Source: AC-32 sp963716865 (GTDB taxonomy: Bacteria > Actinomycetota > Thermoleophilia > Gaiellales > Gaiellaceae). Taken from it: 64,000 bases of DNA. Positions 6,457 through 15,217 of this stretch are shown piece by piece. The notes below the pieces were generated by a model. The model did no database searches. It saw only the letters and a program-made list of their open reading frames with translations, and was not told where the DNA came from. Location: contig CAVQUF010000002.1 in assembly GCA_963716865.1 (NCBI GenBank), positions 62,001-126,000 of the forward strand, given 5' to 3'. Each line of letters starts with the position of its first letter. Position 1 is the first letter of the stretch. Both the position numbers and the translations under genes were made by a program.

Positions 6457-8919
6457 ATGCGCGAGCTGCCGAGCGGCACGGTCACCTTCCTGTTCACGGA
6501 CATCGAGGGCTCGACGAGGCGCCTGCACGAGCGTGGCGCAGAGCGGTACGCGGAGGAGCTGGCGGAGCACCGGCGTGTCCTACGCCAGGCGTTCGACCGC
6601 CACGGTGGCGTCGAGGTCGACACCCAGGGCGATGCCTTCTTCGTCGCTTTTCCGACCGCGCCCGGCGCGCTAGCGGCGGCGCGCCAGGCGCAGAAGTCGC
6701 TTTCGATCCCGGTACGGATGGGTCTCCACACGGGCACACCGCTCCTCTCCGGCGAGGGCTACGTCGGCGCTGACGTCCACCGCGCGGCCCGCATCGCCGC
6801 GGCCGGCCACGGCGGCCAGGTGCTCGTCTCGTCCTCCACCGCGGCGCTTCTAGGCCCAAGTAACAGTCTGTTACTTGACCTTGGAGAGCATCGTCTCAAG
6901 GACCTGAGCGCTCTCGAGCGGATTTACCAGGCCGGCGAAGGCGACTTCCCGTCCCTCAAGACCCTGTATGCGACGAATCTGCCCGTCCCGGTGACGCCCT
7001 TCCTCGGCCGAGAGCACGAGCTGGCGGACGTGCAGGCGCTGCTCGGCCCGAACGAGGTGCGGCTCATGACGCTGACCGGCACCGGCGGCAGCGGCAAGAC
7101 GCGGCTCGGGCTTCAGGCTGCAGGCGCGGCCTCGGAGGCGTACCCGCAAGGCGTGTGGTGGGTTCCGCTCGCCACGGTGCCGGACGCGGGCGAGGTCCTC
7201 CCTGCGGCGGCACGCGCGCTCGGCGGCGGGCAGCTCGCGGAGGTCGTCGGCGACCGGCGACTGTTGCTCCTGCTCGACAACTTCGAGCACGTCATCGGCG
7301 CGGCGCCCGAGGTTGCCGGGCTGCTCGCCGCCTGCCCGCGCCTCGACGTGCTCGTGACGAGCCGCGAGCGCCTGCGGGTCGCGGGGGAGCAGGTCTACCC
7401 CGTCCCCATGCTCGAACGTGGCGACTCGCGTCAGCTCTTCGTGGCCCGCGCGCGGGCGGCGGAGCCGGACTTCGAGCCGGACGAGCACGTGGACGAGCTC
7501 TGCGAGCGGCTCGACGACCTGCCGCTCGCGCTCGAGCTCGCGGCAGCGCGGACGTCGCTGCTCACGACAGGCCAGCTTCTCGAGCGGCTCGGCATGCGCC
7601 TCGACCTCCTGCGCGGGGGCCGCGACGCCGAGGTGCGGCAGCGCACGCTGCGGGCGACAATCGAGTGGTCGTACGAGCTCCTTTCGCCCGAGGAGCAGCG
7701 GCTGCTCGCCGCGCTCTCGGTCTTCCGCGGCGGCTGGAAGCTCGAGACGGCAGAGCGTGTCTGCGAGGCAGACGTCGAGCTGCTGCAGTCGCTCGTCGAC
7801 AAGAGCCTGGTCCGGCGCATCGAGTCGGGGCGGTTCCTGATGCTCGAGACGATCCGCGAGTTCGCCGCCGAGCGGCTCGAGCCGGACCGGTGCGACGACC
7901 TCCTGCGCCGGCTGCTCGAGACGCTCACGGCGATGTTCGAGAAGACAAGCATGCGCCCCGAGAATCCAGGGCCGCCCGCGATGGAGCTCGCGCAGGAGGA
8001 ACGTCCGAACATCGACGTGGCACTGCAGTGGGCGACCGACGCCGGCGAGGCGGAGAGCGGGCTGCGCCTCCTCTGGATGCTCGAGATGTACTGGGCTACG
8101 AACGATCCCGTCGGGGGACGCGAACGAGTGAGCGCTCTGCTCGCCGCCGGCGGCGAGCACCTCGACCCAGCCTCCTACGCGCGGGCCCTGCGCTTCCGCG
8201 GCGCGACCTACGACCTGATGGGCGAGACCGCGCTGTCCGAGCCCGAATACGAGCGAGCGATCGAAGTGTTCCGGTCGGTTGGAGACGAAGACCAGGTCGA
8301 GCACCTCAGAGTTCGCATCGCGAGCGCAGCTCTAAACCAGGGAGACCTCGACCGGGCCGTCCGCATTGCCGCTGAGGCGCTCGAGCCCGCCCGGCAGCGC
8401 GGCAACCGCCGAGACGAGGCGGTCGCGCTCAACGTCCTTGCGCGGGCTGCATTCGCCCAGGGAGATGTGGAGAGAGGTTCGCGCCTTGCTCACGAGTCCG
8501 CGTCGGTCGCCGAGAGCGCCGGCTTCACCTGGTTCCGCGGCGTGACGCTGGTCCAGACAGCCGAGCTGCTCATCGCTGCGAACGCTCCGGAAGAGGCGGA
8601 GAAGGACTTCCTCGACGGGCTCGAGGCTCTCCTGTCCGTCCAGGACCGTGTGAACCTCCCGATCGCATTGGCCGCCGGCGCGGCGATCGCGGCGGCGAAA
8701 GGCGATTCCGCCCTGGCCGGCGTCCTCTGGGGCGCGGTCGAGGCCGCGGCTGGGCGCGAGCCGAGGGTGACGACGACGGAGCTAGGGCTGGATGAATACG
8801 CGGACTACGTCGAGCGCGCCCAAGGCGAGGAGTTCGAGGCCGGCCGCAGCCAGGGGCGTGCGCTTTCGCTGGAGGAGGCGGTGCAGCACGCCCTGTCCGC
8901 CCTAGACTCACCGCGATGA
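6457..8919 (+). CDS. Class III adenylate/guanylate cyclase-domain protein with AAA/NB-ARC-type ATPase and TPR-like C-terminus
   Basis: 820-residue signalling protein. The N-terminal class III cyclase domain (about residues 5-165) has metal-binding aspartates in TFLFTDIEGSTRR and VDTQGDAFFVAF. A STAND-type ATPase follows, with P-loop TGTGGSGKTRLGL (near 207) and LLLLDNFEHV as Walker B. The C-terminal half is helical, TPR-like repeats. This is the usual layout of actinobacterial cyclase/AfsR-like regulators; many of these cyclase domains are degenerate, so activity is unproven. A 21-bp palindrome lies in frame near residue 135. ATG 6457 gives a normal domain start. The stop overlaps ubiD (ATGA). 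Confidence 0.85.
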   Translation: MRELPSGTVTFLFTDIEGSTRRLHERGAERYAEELAEHRRVLRQAFDRHGGVEVDTQGDAFFVAFPTAPGALAAARQAQKSLSIPVRMGLHTGTPLLSGEGYVGADVHRAARIAAAGHGGQVLVSSSTAALLGPSNSLLLDLGEHRLKDLSALERIYQAGEGDFPSLKTLYATNLPVPVTPFLGREHELADVQALLGPNEVRLMTLTGTGGSGKTRLGLQAAGAASEAYPQGVWWVPLATVPDAGEVLPAAARALGGGQLAEVVGDRRLLLLLDNFEHVIGAAPEVAGLLAACPRLDVLVTSRERLRVAGEQVYPVPMLERGDSRQLFVARARAAEPDFEPDEHVDELCERLDDLPLALELAAARTSLLTTGQLLERLGMRLDLLRGGRDAEVRQRTLRATIEWSYELLSPEEQRLLAALSVFRGGWKLETAERVCEADVELLQSLVDKSLVRRIESGRFLMLETIREFAAERLEPDRCDDLLRRLLETLTAMFEKTSMRPENPGPPAMELAQEERPNIDVALQWATDAGEAESGLRLLWMLEMYWATNDPVGGRERVSALLAAGGEHLDPASYARALRFRGATYDLMGETALSEPEYERAIEVFRSVGDEDQVEHLRVRIASAALNQGDLDRAVRIAAEALEPARQRGNRRDEAVALNVLARAAFAQGDVERGSRLAHESASVAESAGFTWFRGVTLVQTAELLIAANAPEEAEKDFLDGLEALLSVQDRVNLPIALAAGAAIAAAKGDSALAGVLWGAVEAAAGREPRVTTTELGLDEYADYVERAQGEEFEAGRSQGRALSLEEAVQHALSALDSPR
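6857..6877. repeat. Palindrome copy 1 (arms AGTAACAG/CTGTTACT), inside coding sequence
   Basis: Perfect 21-bp palindrome: arm CAAGTAACAG, central T, arm CTGTTACTTG. It codes for PSNSLLL in the cyclase-domain protein. Other copies: 31260, 31372, 41106, 41181, 52923. Confidence 0.85.
8903..8908 (+). promoter_or_regulatory. Candidate -10 box TAGACT before ubiD
   Basis: TAGACT ends 7 bases before the ATG at 8916, inside the end of the upstream gene. It would allow leaderless expression of ubiD independent of the cyclase gene. No -35 consensus is evident. Confidence 0.4.
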
Positions 8920-10406
8920 CCCGCGACCTCCGCGACTGGATCGCGCTCCTGGAGCGCGAGGGCGAGCTCGTGCGCGTGCAGGCCGAGGTCGATCCGCACC
9001 TCGAGATCACCGAGATCACCGACCGGGTGGTCAAGAGCGGGGGGCCCGCGCTGCTGTTCGAGCGGCCGAAGGGCTCCGAGCACCCGCTCCTGATCAACCA
9101 GTTCGGCACCGAGCGGCGGATGTGCCTCGCCCTCGGCGTCGAGAGCCTCGACGAGGCGGGCGGCAAGCTGGGCGAGGTGCTCGAGATGCAGCCGCCGCAG
9201 GGCCTCGCCGAGAAGGTGCGGGGCCTCAAGAAGCTGAAGTCGATCGCGGACTCGCAGCCGAAGAGCGTCCGCAGCGGCCCGGCCCAGGAGGTTGTCCTCA
9301 CCGGGGACGAGGTCGATCTCGGCGCCCTGCCGGTCCAGACCTGCTGGCCGGGCGACGCGGCGCCGTTCATCACGCTGCCCGCCGTGATCACGAAGGACCC
9401 GCGCACCGGCGGACGCAACGTCGGCATGTACCGGATGCAGGTGCTCGACGGGCGGACGACCGCGATGCACTGGCAGATCCACAAGGACGGCCGCGCCGAC
9501 TATCTGATGACCGACGGCCGGATGGAGGTCGCCGTCGCGCTAGGGCTCGACCCGGTCACGACCTACGCGGCGAGCGCGCCGCTCCCGAAGCACGTGGACG
9601 AGCTGATGCTCGCGGGCTTCCTGCGCGGCGAGCCGGTCGAGCTGGTGCAGGCGAAGACCGTCGACCTCGAGGTCCCGGCGAACGCCGAGATCGTGCTCGA
9701 GGGCCACATCGTGAAGGACGAGCTCACCGAGGAAGGGCCGTTCGGCGACCACACCGGCTACTACACGGCGCCCGAGCCCTTCCCGGTCTTCCACGTCGAG
9801 GCCGTGACGATGCGCCGCGACGCGATCTACCCGTCGATCGTCGTCGGCAAGCCGCCCGCCGAGGACGCCTGGCTCGGCAAGGCAACCGAGAGGCTCTTCC
9901 TGCCGGCGATCCGGATGAGCGTCCCGGAGCTCGTGGACTACGACCTTCCGGTGGCGGGCGCGTTCCACAACTGCTGCCTCGTCTCGATCCGCAAGAGCTT
10001 CCCGGGCCAGGCGCAGAAGGTGATGCACGCGATCTGGGGCCTCGGCCTGCTCAGCCTGACGAAGGCGGTCGTCGTGGTCGACGAATGGGTGGACGTCCAC
10101 GACTACGAGGAGGTCTTCTTCCGCGTCTGCGCCAACGTCGACGTGAAGCGGGACGTCCTCCTCTCGGAGGGGCCGCTCGACCACCTCGACCACGCGCCGT
10201 CGATGCAGTTCTACGGCGGCAAGATCGGGATCGACGCGACGCACAAGGGCCCGGCCGAGGGCGCTCGCCCGTGGCCGGACGAGATCCGCATGACCGAGGA
10301 GGTCCGCCGCCGGGTCGACGAGCGCTGGGGGGAGTACGGGCTCGGAGACGCGAGCGCGGCCGCAGACGGGTCCCGGAACGCGTTGCGCCAACTGTTACGT
10401 CGTTGA
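8916..10406 (+). CDS. ubiD: UbiD family prenylated-FMN decarboxylase
   Basis: 496 residues, full length for UbiD. UbiD enzymes use the prenylated FMN made by UbiX to decarboxylate aromatic or alpha,beta-unsaturated acids. Family motifs include TGGRNVGMYRMQ (near 165) and EEGPFGDHTGYYTAPEPFPVF (acidic active-site region near 274). With ubiX, menG, a polyprenyl synthase and mqnA downstream, the likely substrate is the carboxynaphthoquinone intermediate of menaquinone synthesis. That is inference from context; other aryl acids are possible. Start ATG overlaps the previous stop. Confidence 0.9.
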   Translation: MTRDLRDWIALLEREGELVRVQAEVDPHLEITEITDRVVKSGGPALLFERPKGSEHPLLINQFGTERRMCLALGVESLDEAGGKLGEVLEMQPPQGLAEKVRGLKKLKSIADSQPKSVRSGPAQEVVLTGDEVDLGALPVQTCWPGDAAPFITLPAVITKDPRTGGRNVGMYRMQVLDGRTTAMHWQIHKDGRADYLMTDGRMEVAVALGLDPVTTYAASAPLPKHVDELMLAGFLRGEPVELVQAKTVDLEVPANAEIVLEGHIVKDELTEEGPFGDHTGYYTAPEPFPVFHVEAVTMRRDAIYPSIVVGKPPAEDAWLGKATERLFLPAIRMSVPELVDYDLPVAGAFHNCCLVSIRKSFPGQAQKVMHAIWGLGLLSLTKAVVVVDEWVDVHDYEEVFFRVCANVDVKRDVLLSEGPLDHLDHAPSMQFYGGKIGIDATHKGPAEGARPWPDEIRMTEEVRRRVDERWGEYGLGDASAAADGSRNALRQLLRR

Positions 10407-10478
10407 CGACGCAGACCTGCGACGATTGAATCCAGCCCGCTAAGAGCCGGTTCAAACTAGGAAGGGGAGGCGCGCCGG

Positions 10479-11396
10479 GTGGAACCCCCAGAAGGGGACG
10501 GGCAGCGGGATCAGCCTACGCCGAGCCTGTGGCCCATCGGCCTGGCCGTCGGGGTCGTCTGCCTTCTCGTCGGGCTCGTCGTCAGCTGGATCGCGGTGGC
10601 GGTCGGCGCGGCGCTCTTCGCCATCTTCGGCTTCCTCTGGGCGCGCGACGTCGCGGCCGGCCATCGCACGCCCGAGGCAGAGCCCGCCGAGGCCGAGGCC
10701 GCAGCAGCGCCTGCCGAGGAAGCAGAGGCCCCGGGCGAGCGCTACCCGCGCAACGTCTTCCTCGAGACCGTCACGATCGCGCTCGGGGCGCTTATTGGCC
10801 TGATCGTCACGGCACCCGTGCTCGCGGCGTCGGTGCTGGGTGCTTTCCTGAAGCAGCACGGCCACAAGGTCGACCTCGGCCCGATCGAGAACTTCCCCGA
10901 GGGCCAGTACATGGTGGCGACGTTCCAGACCGATCCCGCCCAGGGCGGCATCTCGAACCGCTCGGCGTTCATCCGCAACAACGGCACGCTGCACGGAGAG
11001 CCGAGCTTCACGTGCATCTCCAACCGTTGCGTGCACCTCGGCTGTCCCGTGCAGCCGGGTGGTCCGACCTTCGACAACAAGGAGAAGAAGGTCACGACCA
11101 AGAACGGCGAGGTGTCGCTGATCCCGTCGCTGCCAGCGGCGGGCTTCATCTGCCCCTGCCACGGCGGCACCTACGACCAGGAGGGGAACCGGATCGCCGG
11201 CCCGCCCACGCACGCGCTCAACCGCTTCGAGTTCTCGATCGTCGACGGCCGCCTCGTCCTCCAGAACCTGTACAGCGTCTCCCACGTCGACGGCACGGGC
11301 GCCAACGCGAAGGTCAAGTCGTACGGGCTCGCCGGTCCCGGACAGCACATCGACGGCCCCGAGGCCTGGCTCTACCCGGTCCAGCCCCCGCACTGA
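10479..11396 (+). CDS. qcrA: Rieske iron-sulfur subunit of a menaquinol:cytochrome c reductase
   Basis: 305-residue membrane-anchored Rieske protein. Two adjacent hydrophobic segments (about 17-55) and a third (about 97-120) precede the soluble domain, a three-helix anchor like actinobacterial QcrA. Cluster boxes are C184-V-H186-L-G-C189 and C225-P-C-H228; C184, H186, C225 and H228 are the [2Fe-2S] ligands, and C189 and C227 can form the stabilising disulfide. The acidic Ala/Glu linker (about 65-88) is low complexity. Start GTG 10479 follows a strong GGAAGGGGAGG ribosome-binding site. The stop overlaps the cytochrome b ATG. Confidence 0.9.
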   Translation: MEPPEGDGQRDQPTPSLWPIGLAVGVVCLLVGLVVSWIAVAVGAALFAIFGFLWARDVAAGHRTPEAEPAEAEAAAAPAEEAEAPGERYPRNVFLETVTIALGALIGLIVTAPVLAASVLGAFLKQHGHKVDLGPIENFPEGQYMVATFQTDPAQGGISNRSAFIRNNGTLHGEPSFTCISNRCVHLGCPVQPGGPTFDNKEKKVTTKNGEVSLIPSLPAAGFICPCHGGTYDQEGNRIAGPPTHALNRFEFSIVDGRLVLQNLYSVSHVDGTGANAKVKSYGLAGPGQHIDGPEAWLYPVQPPH

Positions 11397-12187
11397 TGGC
11401 GCGCAAGCCCCCGAGCAAGACGCACCAGGCGGTCACGTACCCGCTCGACTGGCTCGAGGAGCGGTCCGGGCTCGTCGGCGGCGTGAAGTACTTCCTGTTC
11501 CGCAAGGTCCCCGGCGACACGAACTGGTTCCACACGCTCGGCTCGGCGACGCTGACCGCCTTCATCGTCCAGCTCGTGACCGGCGTGATCCTGGCGATGT
11601 ACTACAAGCCGTCTCCCGCGGAAGCGCACAGCTCCGTCGTGCATATCACCAACGACGTCACGCTCGGTTGGCTGGTGCGCGGGATGCACCGCTGGGGCGC
11701 GAGCGTCTTCATCATCCTGATGTTCCTGCACATGGGGCGCGTTTTCCTGTTCGGCGCCTACAAGTACCCGCGCGAGCTGAACTGGATCATCGGCGTGCTG
11801 CTGCTCGCTACCGGCCTCTTCGAAGGGCTGACGGGCTACCTGCTCCCGTTCGACCAGACCGCCTACTGGGCGACCGTCGTCGCGATCAACATCAACGGGA
11901 CAGCGCCCTTTGTCGGGCCGTTCCTCGCGTCGCTCTTACGCGGCGGCGCCGAGATCGGGCCCGACACGCTCGCCCGTTTCTACTCGCTGCACATGCTCGT
12001 GGTGCCCGGTGCGCTGATGGCGCTGATCGGCCTGCACCTCTACCTCGTCGTGCGGCTCGGCGTCTCGTCGCCCCCGTGGTCGGACGAGGCCGCGGGCCGT
12101 GAGCGCGAGCCGGAGCCGCCGCCGTCGAGGGCCGGGCTCGTCCAGCCCAGTCCGCGCGCGGGTCTGCCCGGGAGGCCGACCGAATGA
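11396..12187 (+). CDS. qcrB: Cytochrome b N-terminal subunit (b6-like) of the bc complex
   Basis: 263-residue cytochrome b half carrying both b haems. The first histidine pair is H-x13-H (GMHRWGASVFIILMFLHMGR) and the second H-x14-H (SLHMLVVPGALMALIGLHLY). The 13/14 spacing and the split from the C-terminal half are hallmarks of b6f/Bacillus-type complexes rather than bc1. Family motif GYLLPFDQTAYWA is intact. The last 40 or so residues are Pro/Glu/Arg-rich and probably cytosolic. The ATG overlaps the Rieske stop and the stop overlaps the next start, so the complex is co-translated. Confidence 0.9.
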   Translation: MARKPPSKTHQAVTYPLDWLEERSGLVGGVKYFLFRKVPGDTNWFHTLGSATLTAFIVQLVTGVILAMYYKPSPAEAHSSVVHITNDVTLGWLVRGMHRWGASVFIILMFLHMGRVFLFGAYKYPRELNWIIGVLLLATGLFEGLTGYLLPFDQTAYWATVVAININGTAPFVGPFLASLLRGGAEIGPDTLARFYSLHMLVVPGALMALIGLHLYLVVRLGVSSPPWSDEAAGREREPEPPPSRAGLVQPSPRAGLPGRPTE

Positions 12188-12976
12188 GCTCGCTCGACGA
12201 GCGGCGCGAAGGCTTCAAGCGCTACAAGGAGGACGTCGAGAAGAACGGGAAGCCGTTCTTCCCCTACGCGATGTTCCACGACACGGTGATGAGCCTCGTC
12301 GTCGTGTGCGTGATCACCGGGCTCGCGATCGTCTGGAAGTACACGAGCATCCTCGGCGCGCTGATCGGCCCCGAGGCGGACCCCGGCACGAGGACGTTCG
12401 TGCCGCGGCCCGACTGGTACTTCTACTTCCTCTTCTACCTGCTCCGGATCTTCAAGTGGCCCGACACGGTGATCCTGGCCACGGTCGGGATCCCGACGAT
12501 CTGCCTGATCCTCCTGCTCGCGCTGCCGTTCATCGACCGCAGCACCGAGCGGCGGCTGTCCCGCCGGCCGGTCGTGCTCGTGGCCGCGGCCCTGACGGTG
12601 CTCGCGATGGGCGAGCTGACGTACAAGGGCGCGACGGCCAAGGAGCCGATCGCGAGCGAGATCGAGGCCGCAATCCCGAGCTGGGCCGCGAAGCAGGGCT
12701 TCCAGAACAACGCCGAGGCGAAAGCCGGCGCGAAGCTGTTCGCCCAGTCGGGCTGTACGAACTGCCACACCTACCTCGGCACGGGCGGGTCCAACCTCGG
12801 CGCGCCGGACCTCTCGGGCGGAGGGGGCGAAGGGAAAGGGAGTCCAGTTCCAGATCGACCACCTGAAGTGCCCGAGCTGCGTCAACTCCGGCTCGCCGAT
12901 GCCCTCGTTCCAGACGCTGGGAGACGAGAACCTGCACAAGCTGGCCGTGTTCCTCGAAGCGTCGAAGGGGGGCTAG
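12184..12976 (+). CDS. qcrC: Cytochrome b C-terminal (subunit IV-like) / cytochrome c fusion, with a frameshift
   Basis: N-terminal half is subunit IV-like: Qo-site motif P76-D77-W78-Y79 (PDWY variant of PEWY) and three membrane helices. The C-terminal half is a class I cytochrome c with C191-T-N-C194-H195. After LGAPDLS the frame runs into Arg/Pro-rich nonsense. Removing one G from the G5 run at 12823-12827 restores GKGVQFQIDHLKCPSC, the axial-Met region SGSPMPSFQTL and a TAG at 12974-12976, three bases before the ubiX GTG. That is strong evidence for a frameshift, either real or an extra base in the assembly. The architecture matches Bacillus QcrC. Confidence 0.85.
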
Positions 12977-12979
12977 CCC

Positions 12980-13630
12980 GTGCACGTCTTCCTGGGGATC
13001 ACCGGTGCGTCTGGGGCGCCGTACGCGGCCCGACTTCTGGAGGCGCTCGCCGCCGCCGACTGCGAGATCGGCCTCTGCGCATCCCGCGCCGGGGTCGAGG
13101 TGCTGGCGACCGAGCTCTACGGTGACGCGCGCCTCTCGCACGACGAGACGATCGCGAGGCTGACCGAGCCCGTGCGCGACTCGGTGACGATCTACGACGA
13201 GCGCGACTGGCACGCGCCGTACGCGAGCGGCTCCGCGAAGGTGGACGGCTACGTCGTCTGCCCGTGCTCGATGGGAACGCTCGGCACGATCGCCTCGGGC
13301 TCGATGTCGAACCTGATCCAGCGGGCGGCGAGCGTCGCGCTCAAGGAGGAGCGGAAGCTCGTGCTCTGCCCGCGCGAAACGCCGCTCTCGCTGATCCACC
13401 TCGAGACGATGCTCCGGGTCAAGCAGGCCGGCGCGACGGTGCTCTTCCTGGCGCCCGGCTTCTACCACGGAGCTTCGACAGCGGACGCACCGGCAGAGCC
13501 GGCGCGTCCTCTTCACGGCGTCGCAAGCGAGCGCCTCAGCGTTGACGACCTCGTGGACTTCATCGCGGCGCGCGTTCTCGACCAGCTCGGGCTCGAGCAT
13601 GAGCTGACGCGCCGCTGGGGCCAGAAGTGA
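12980..13630 (+). CDS. ubiX: UbiX-type flavin prenyltransferase, with repeat-encoded insertion
   Basis: UbiX prenylates FMN to make the UbiD cofactor. The N-terminal flavin-binding motif ITGASGAPYAARLL (residues 7-20) and CPCSMGTLGTIASG are present. RETPLSLIHLETML and APGFYHG follow. UbiX proteins normally continue directly from the FYH region to SVDDLVDF; here about 20 residues (ASTADAPAEPARPLHGVASE) intervene and coincide with a dispersed hairpin repeat (13483-13538) that keeps the frame. Length is 216 residues, slightly above usual. Start is GTG 12980. The stop overlaps the menG GTG. The insertion lies near the C-terminal helix and may be tolerated as a surface loop. Confidence 0.88.
   Translation: MHVFLGITGASGAPYAARLLEALAAADCEIGLCASRAGVEVLATELYGDARLSHDETIARLTEPVRDSVTIYDERDWHAPYASGSAKVDGYVVCPCSMGTLGTIASGSMSNLIQRAASVALKEERKLVLCPRETPLSLIHLETMLRVKQAGATVLFLAPGFYHGASTADAPAEPARPLHGVASERLSVDDLVDFIAARVLDQLGLEHELTRRWGQK
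13483..13538 (-). repeat. Dispersed hairpin repeat inside ubiX
   Basis: Hairpin GGACGCACCGGC / GCCGGCGCGTCC with an AGA loop (one mismatched pair), followed by GGCGTCGCAAGCGAGCGCC. Same family and orientation as the copies at 25344 and 29308. The stem pair here (GGACG/CGTCC) differs from those copies (GGCCG/CGGCC, GGTCG/CGACC) by paired changes. Confidence 0.85.
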
Positions 13631-14310
13631 CCACGCAGGCAGGCAGGCTCCCGGCCGAGGGCGTCCGCGCGATGTTCGACCGGATCGCGCCGATCTACGA
13701 CGCCATGAACCGGGTGATGACCGCCGGGCTGGACCGGCGTTGGCGGGCCGAGACGGCCTCCGCGGTCGTGCGGCCGGGCGACCGGGTGCTCGACTCCTGC
13801 TGCGGGACCGGAGACCTCGCAGTCGCCTGCGTGCGCGCGGGCGGGCGGGTGACCGGTCTGGACTTCTCCGAGCGCATGCTCGCGCGCGCCCGCAAGAAGT
13901 CGAGCGAGGTCGAATGGGTCCAGGGCGACGCGCTCGAGCTCCCGTTCGAGGACGGCTCGTTCGACGCGGCCACGGTCGGCTTCGGCGTCCGCAACCTGGC
14001 CGACCTCGACGGCGGGCTCGCCGAGCTGCGGCGGGTCCTGCGGCCGGGAGGTCGGGTCGGCGTGCTGGAGATCACCGAGCCGGGCGGCCGGCTCGCGCCG
14101 TTCCACCGCGTCTGGTTCGACCGGGTCGTGCCGCTCATCGGCAAGGTGCTGCCCGGCGGCGACGCGTACACGTATCTCCCGGCGAGCGTGCGGCGCTTCC
14201 CGGGGCCGGACGACCTCGCCGGCCGCCTCCGAGTGGCCGGCTTCGCCCACGTTCGCTACCGGCTCTTCGCGGGCGGCATCGTCGCCCTGCACACGGGAGT
14301 GTCCTCATGA
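13627..14310 (+). CDS. menG: Demethylmenaquinone methyltransferase (UbiE/MenG)
   Basis: 227-residue class I SAM methyltransferase, final methylation step of menaquinone synthesis. VRAMFDRIAPIYDAMNRVMT at the N-terminus is the UbiE/MenG signature. SAM motif I is VLDSCCGTGDLAVA (near 54), and FDAATVGFGVRNLADLD plus RVLRPGGRVGVLEITEP are family-typical. Start GTG overlaps the ubiX stop (GTGA) and the stop overlaps the next ATG. Neighbouring prenyl synthase, ubiX/ubiD and mqnA make menaquinone the probable substrate. Confidence 0.93.
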   Translation: MTTQAGRLPAEGVRAMFDRIAPIYDAMNRVMTAGLDRRWRAETASAVVRPGDRVLDSCCGTGDLAVACVRAGGRVTGLDFSERMLARARKKSSEVEWVQGDALELPFEDGSFDAATVGFGVRNLADLDGGLAELRRVLRPGGRVGVLEITEPGGRLAPFHRVWFDRVVPLIGKVLPGGDAYTYLPASVRRFPGPDDLAGRLRVAGFAHVRYRLFAGGIVALHTGVSS

Positions 14311-15215
14311 GCCTCGCGACGATCCGTGAGAGCCCCGGGCTGGACGCGTATCTCGAGGGCCTGGACGAGCGCCTGGCCGCGGCGGTCGAGGCCTGCCCGG
14401 GCCTCGTCTCTACGGTCGGGTCCGAGGCACTCGCGGCGGGTGGCAAGCGGCTGCGGCCGCTGCTCGTGTTCCTGGCCGCGCCCGCGGGCGAGGCGCCGCT
14501 CGCAGCCGGGGCCGCCGTCGAGCTCGTCCACACGGCGACGCTCGTCCACGACGACCTGATCGACCGGGCCGAGTACCGGCGCGGTCGCGCGGCGGCATGG
14601 GCCAGCCACGGCCCGGACGCGGCGCGGGCCGCCGGCGACTACCTGTTCGCGCGCGCGTTCGCGGAGCTCGCCGCCACCGGCGACCAGGAGGCTGTGCGGT
14701 TCCTGGCCGTGGCGACGCTGGCGCTTGCCCGCGGCGAGGCGCTCCAGCGGGCCCAGACGCACGACCCCGAGACCACCGTCGAGGCCTATCTCGAGCGCTG
14801 CGCGCTCAAGACGGGGAAGCTGTTCGAGGCTGCCTGTCTGCTGGGGAGCGGCGGCGACCGCAGCCTCGGCGCGTTCGGCCTCGCGCTCGGGATCGCGTTC
14901 CAGATCGCCGACGACATCCTCGACTGCTCCGGCGAGACGATCGAGACCGGCAAGATCGCGGGCACCGACCTGCGGGAGGGCACGCCGACGCTTCCCCTGA
15001 TCCTGGCCGCGCGCGAGGACGAGTCGATCCGGCGCGCGCTCGCCGGCGGCCCGCTAAACGGCGCGCTGATCCGTGTCGGGGAGACCGACGCTCTCGACCG
15101 CTCCCGTATCGTCGCGCTCGAGTACGCGGGCCGCGCGCGCGCGTGCCTGGACGGGCACGGCCACCGCGAGGAGCTCGAGGCCCTGACCGACGCCGTCGTG
15201 GACCGGGAGTCGTGA
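14307..15215 (+). CDS. Polyprenyl diphosphate synthase
   Basis: 302-residue trans-isoprenyl diphosphate synthase. The first Asp-rich motif is VHDDLIDRAEYRRG (DDxxD) and the second IADDILDCSG (DDxxD). GGKRLRPLLV near the N-terminus binds isopentenyl diphosphate, and LKTGKLFEAA lies between the motifs. It would supply the menaquinone side chain. Small residues precede the first DDxxD (VHTATLVHDD), as in long-chain enzymes, but product length cannot be read from this. Overlaps menG upstream; mqnA follows after two bases. Confidence 0.9.
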   Translation: MSLATIRESPGLDAYLEGLDERLAAAVEACPGLVSTVGSEALAAGGKRLRPLLVFLAAPAGEAPLAAGAAVELVHTATLVHDDLIDRAEYRRGRAAAWASHGPDAARAAGDYLFARAFAELAATGDQEAVRFLAVATLALARGEALQRAQTHDPETTVEAYLERCALKTGKLFEAACLLGSGGDRSLGAFGLALGIAFQIADDILDCSGETIETGKIAGTDLREGTPTLPLILAAREDESIRRALAGGPLNGALIRVGETDALDRSRIVALEYAGRARACLDGHGHREELEALTDAVVDRES

Positions 15216-15217
15216 GG

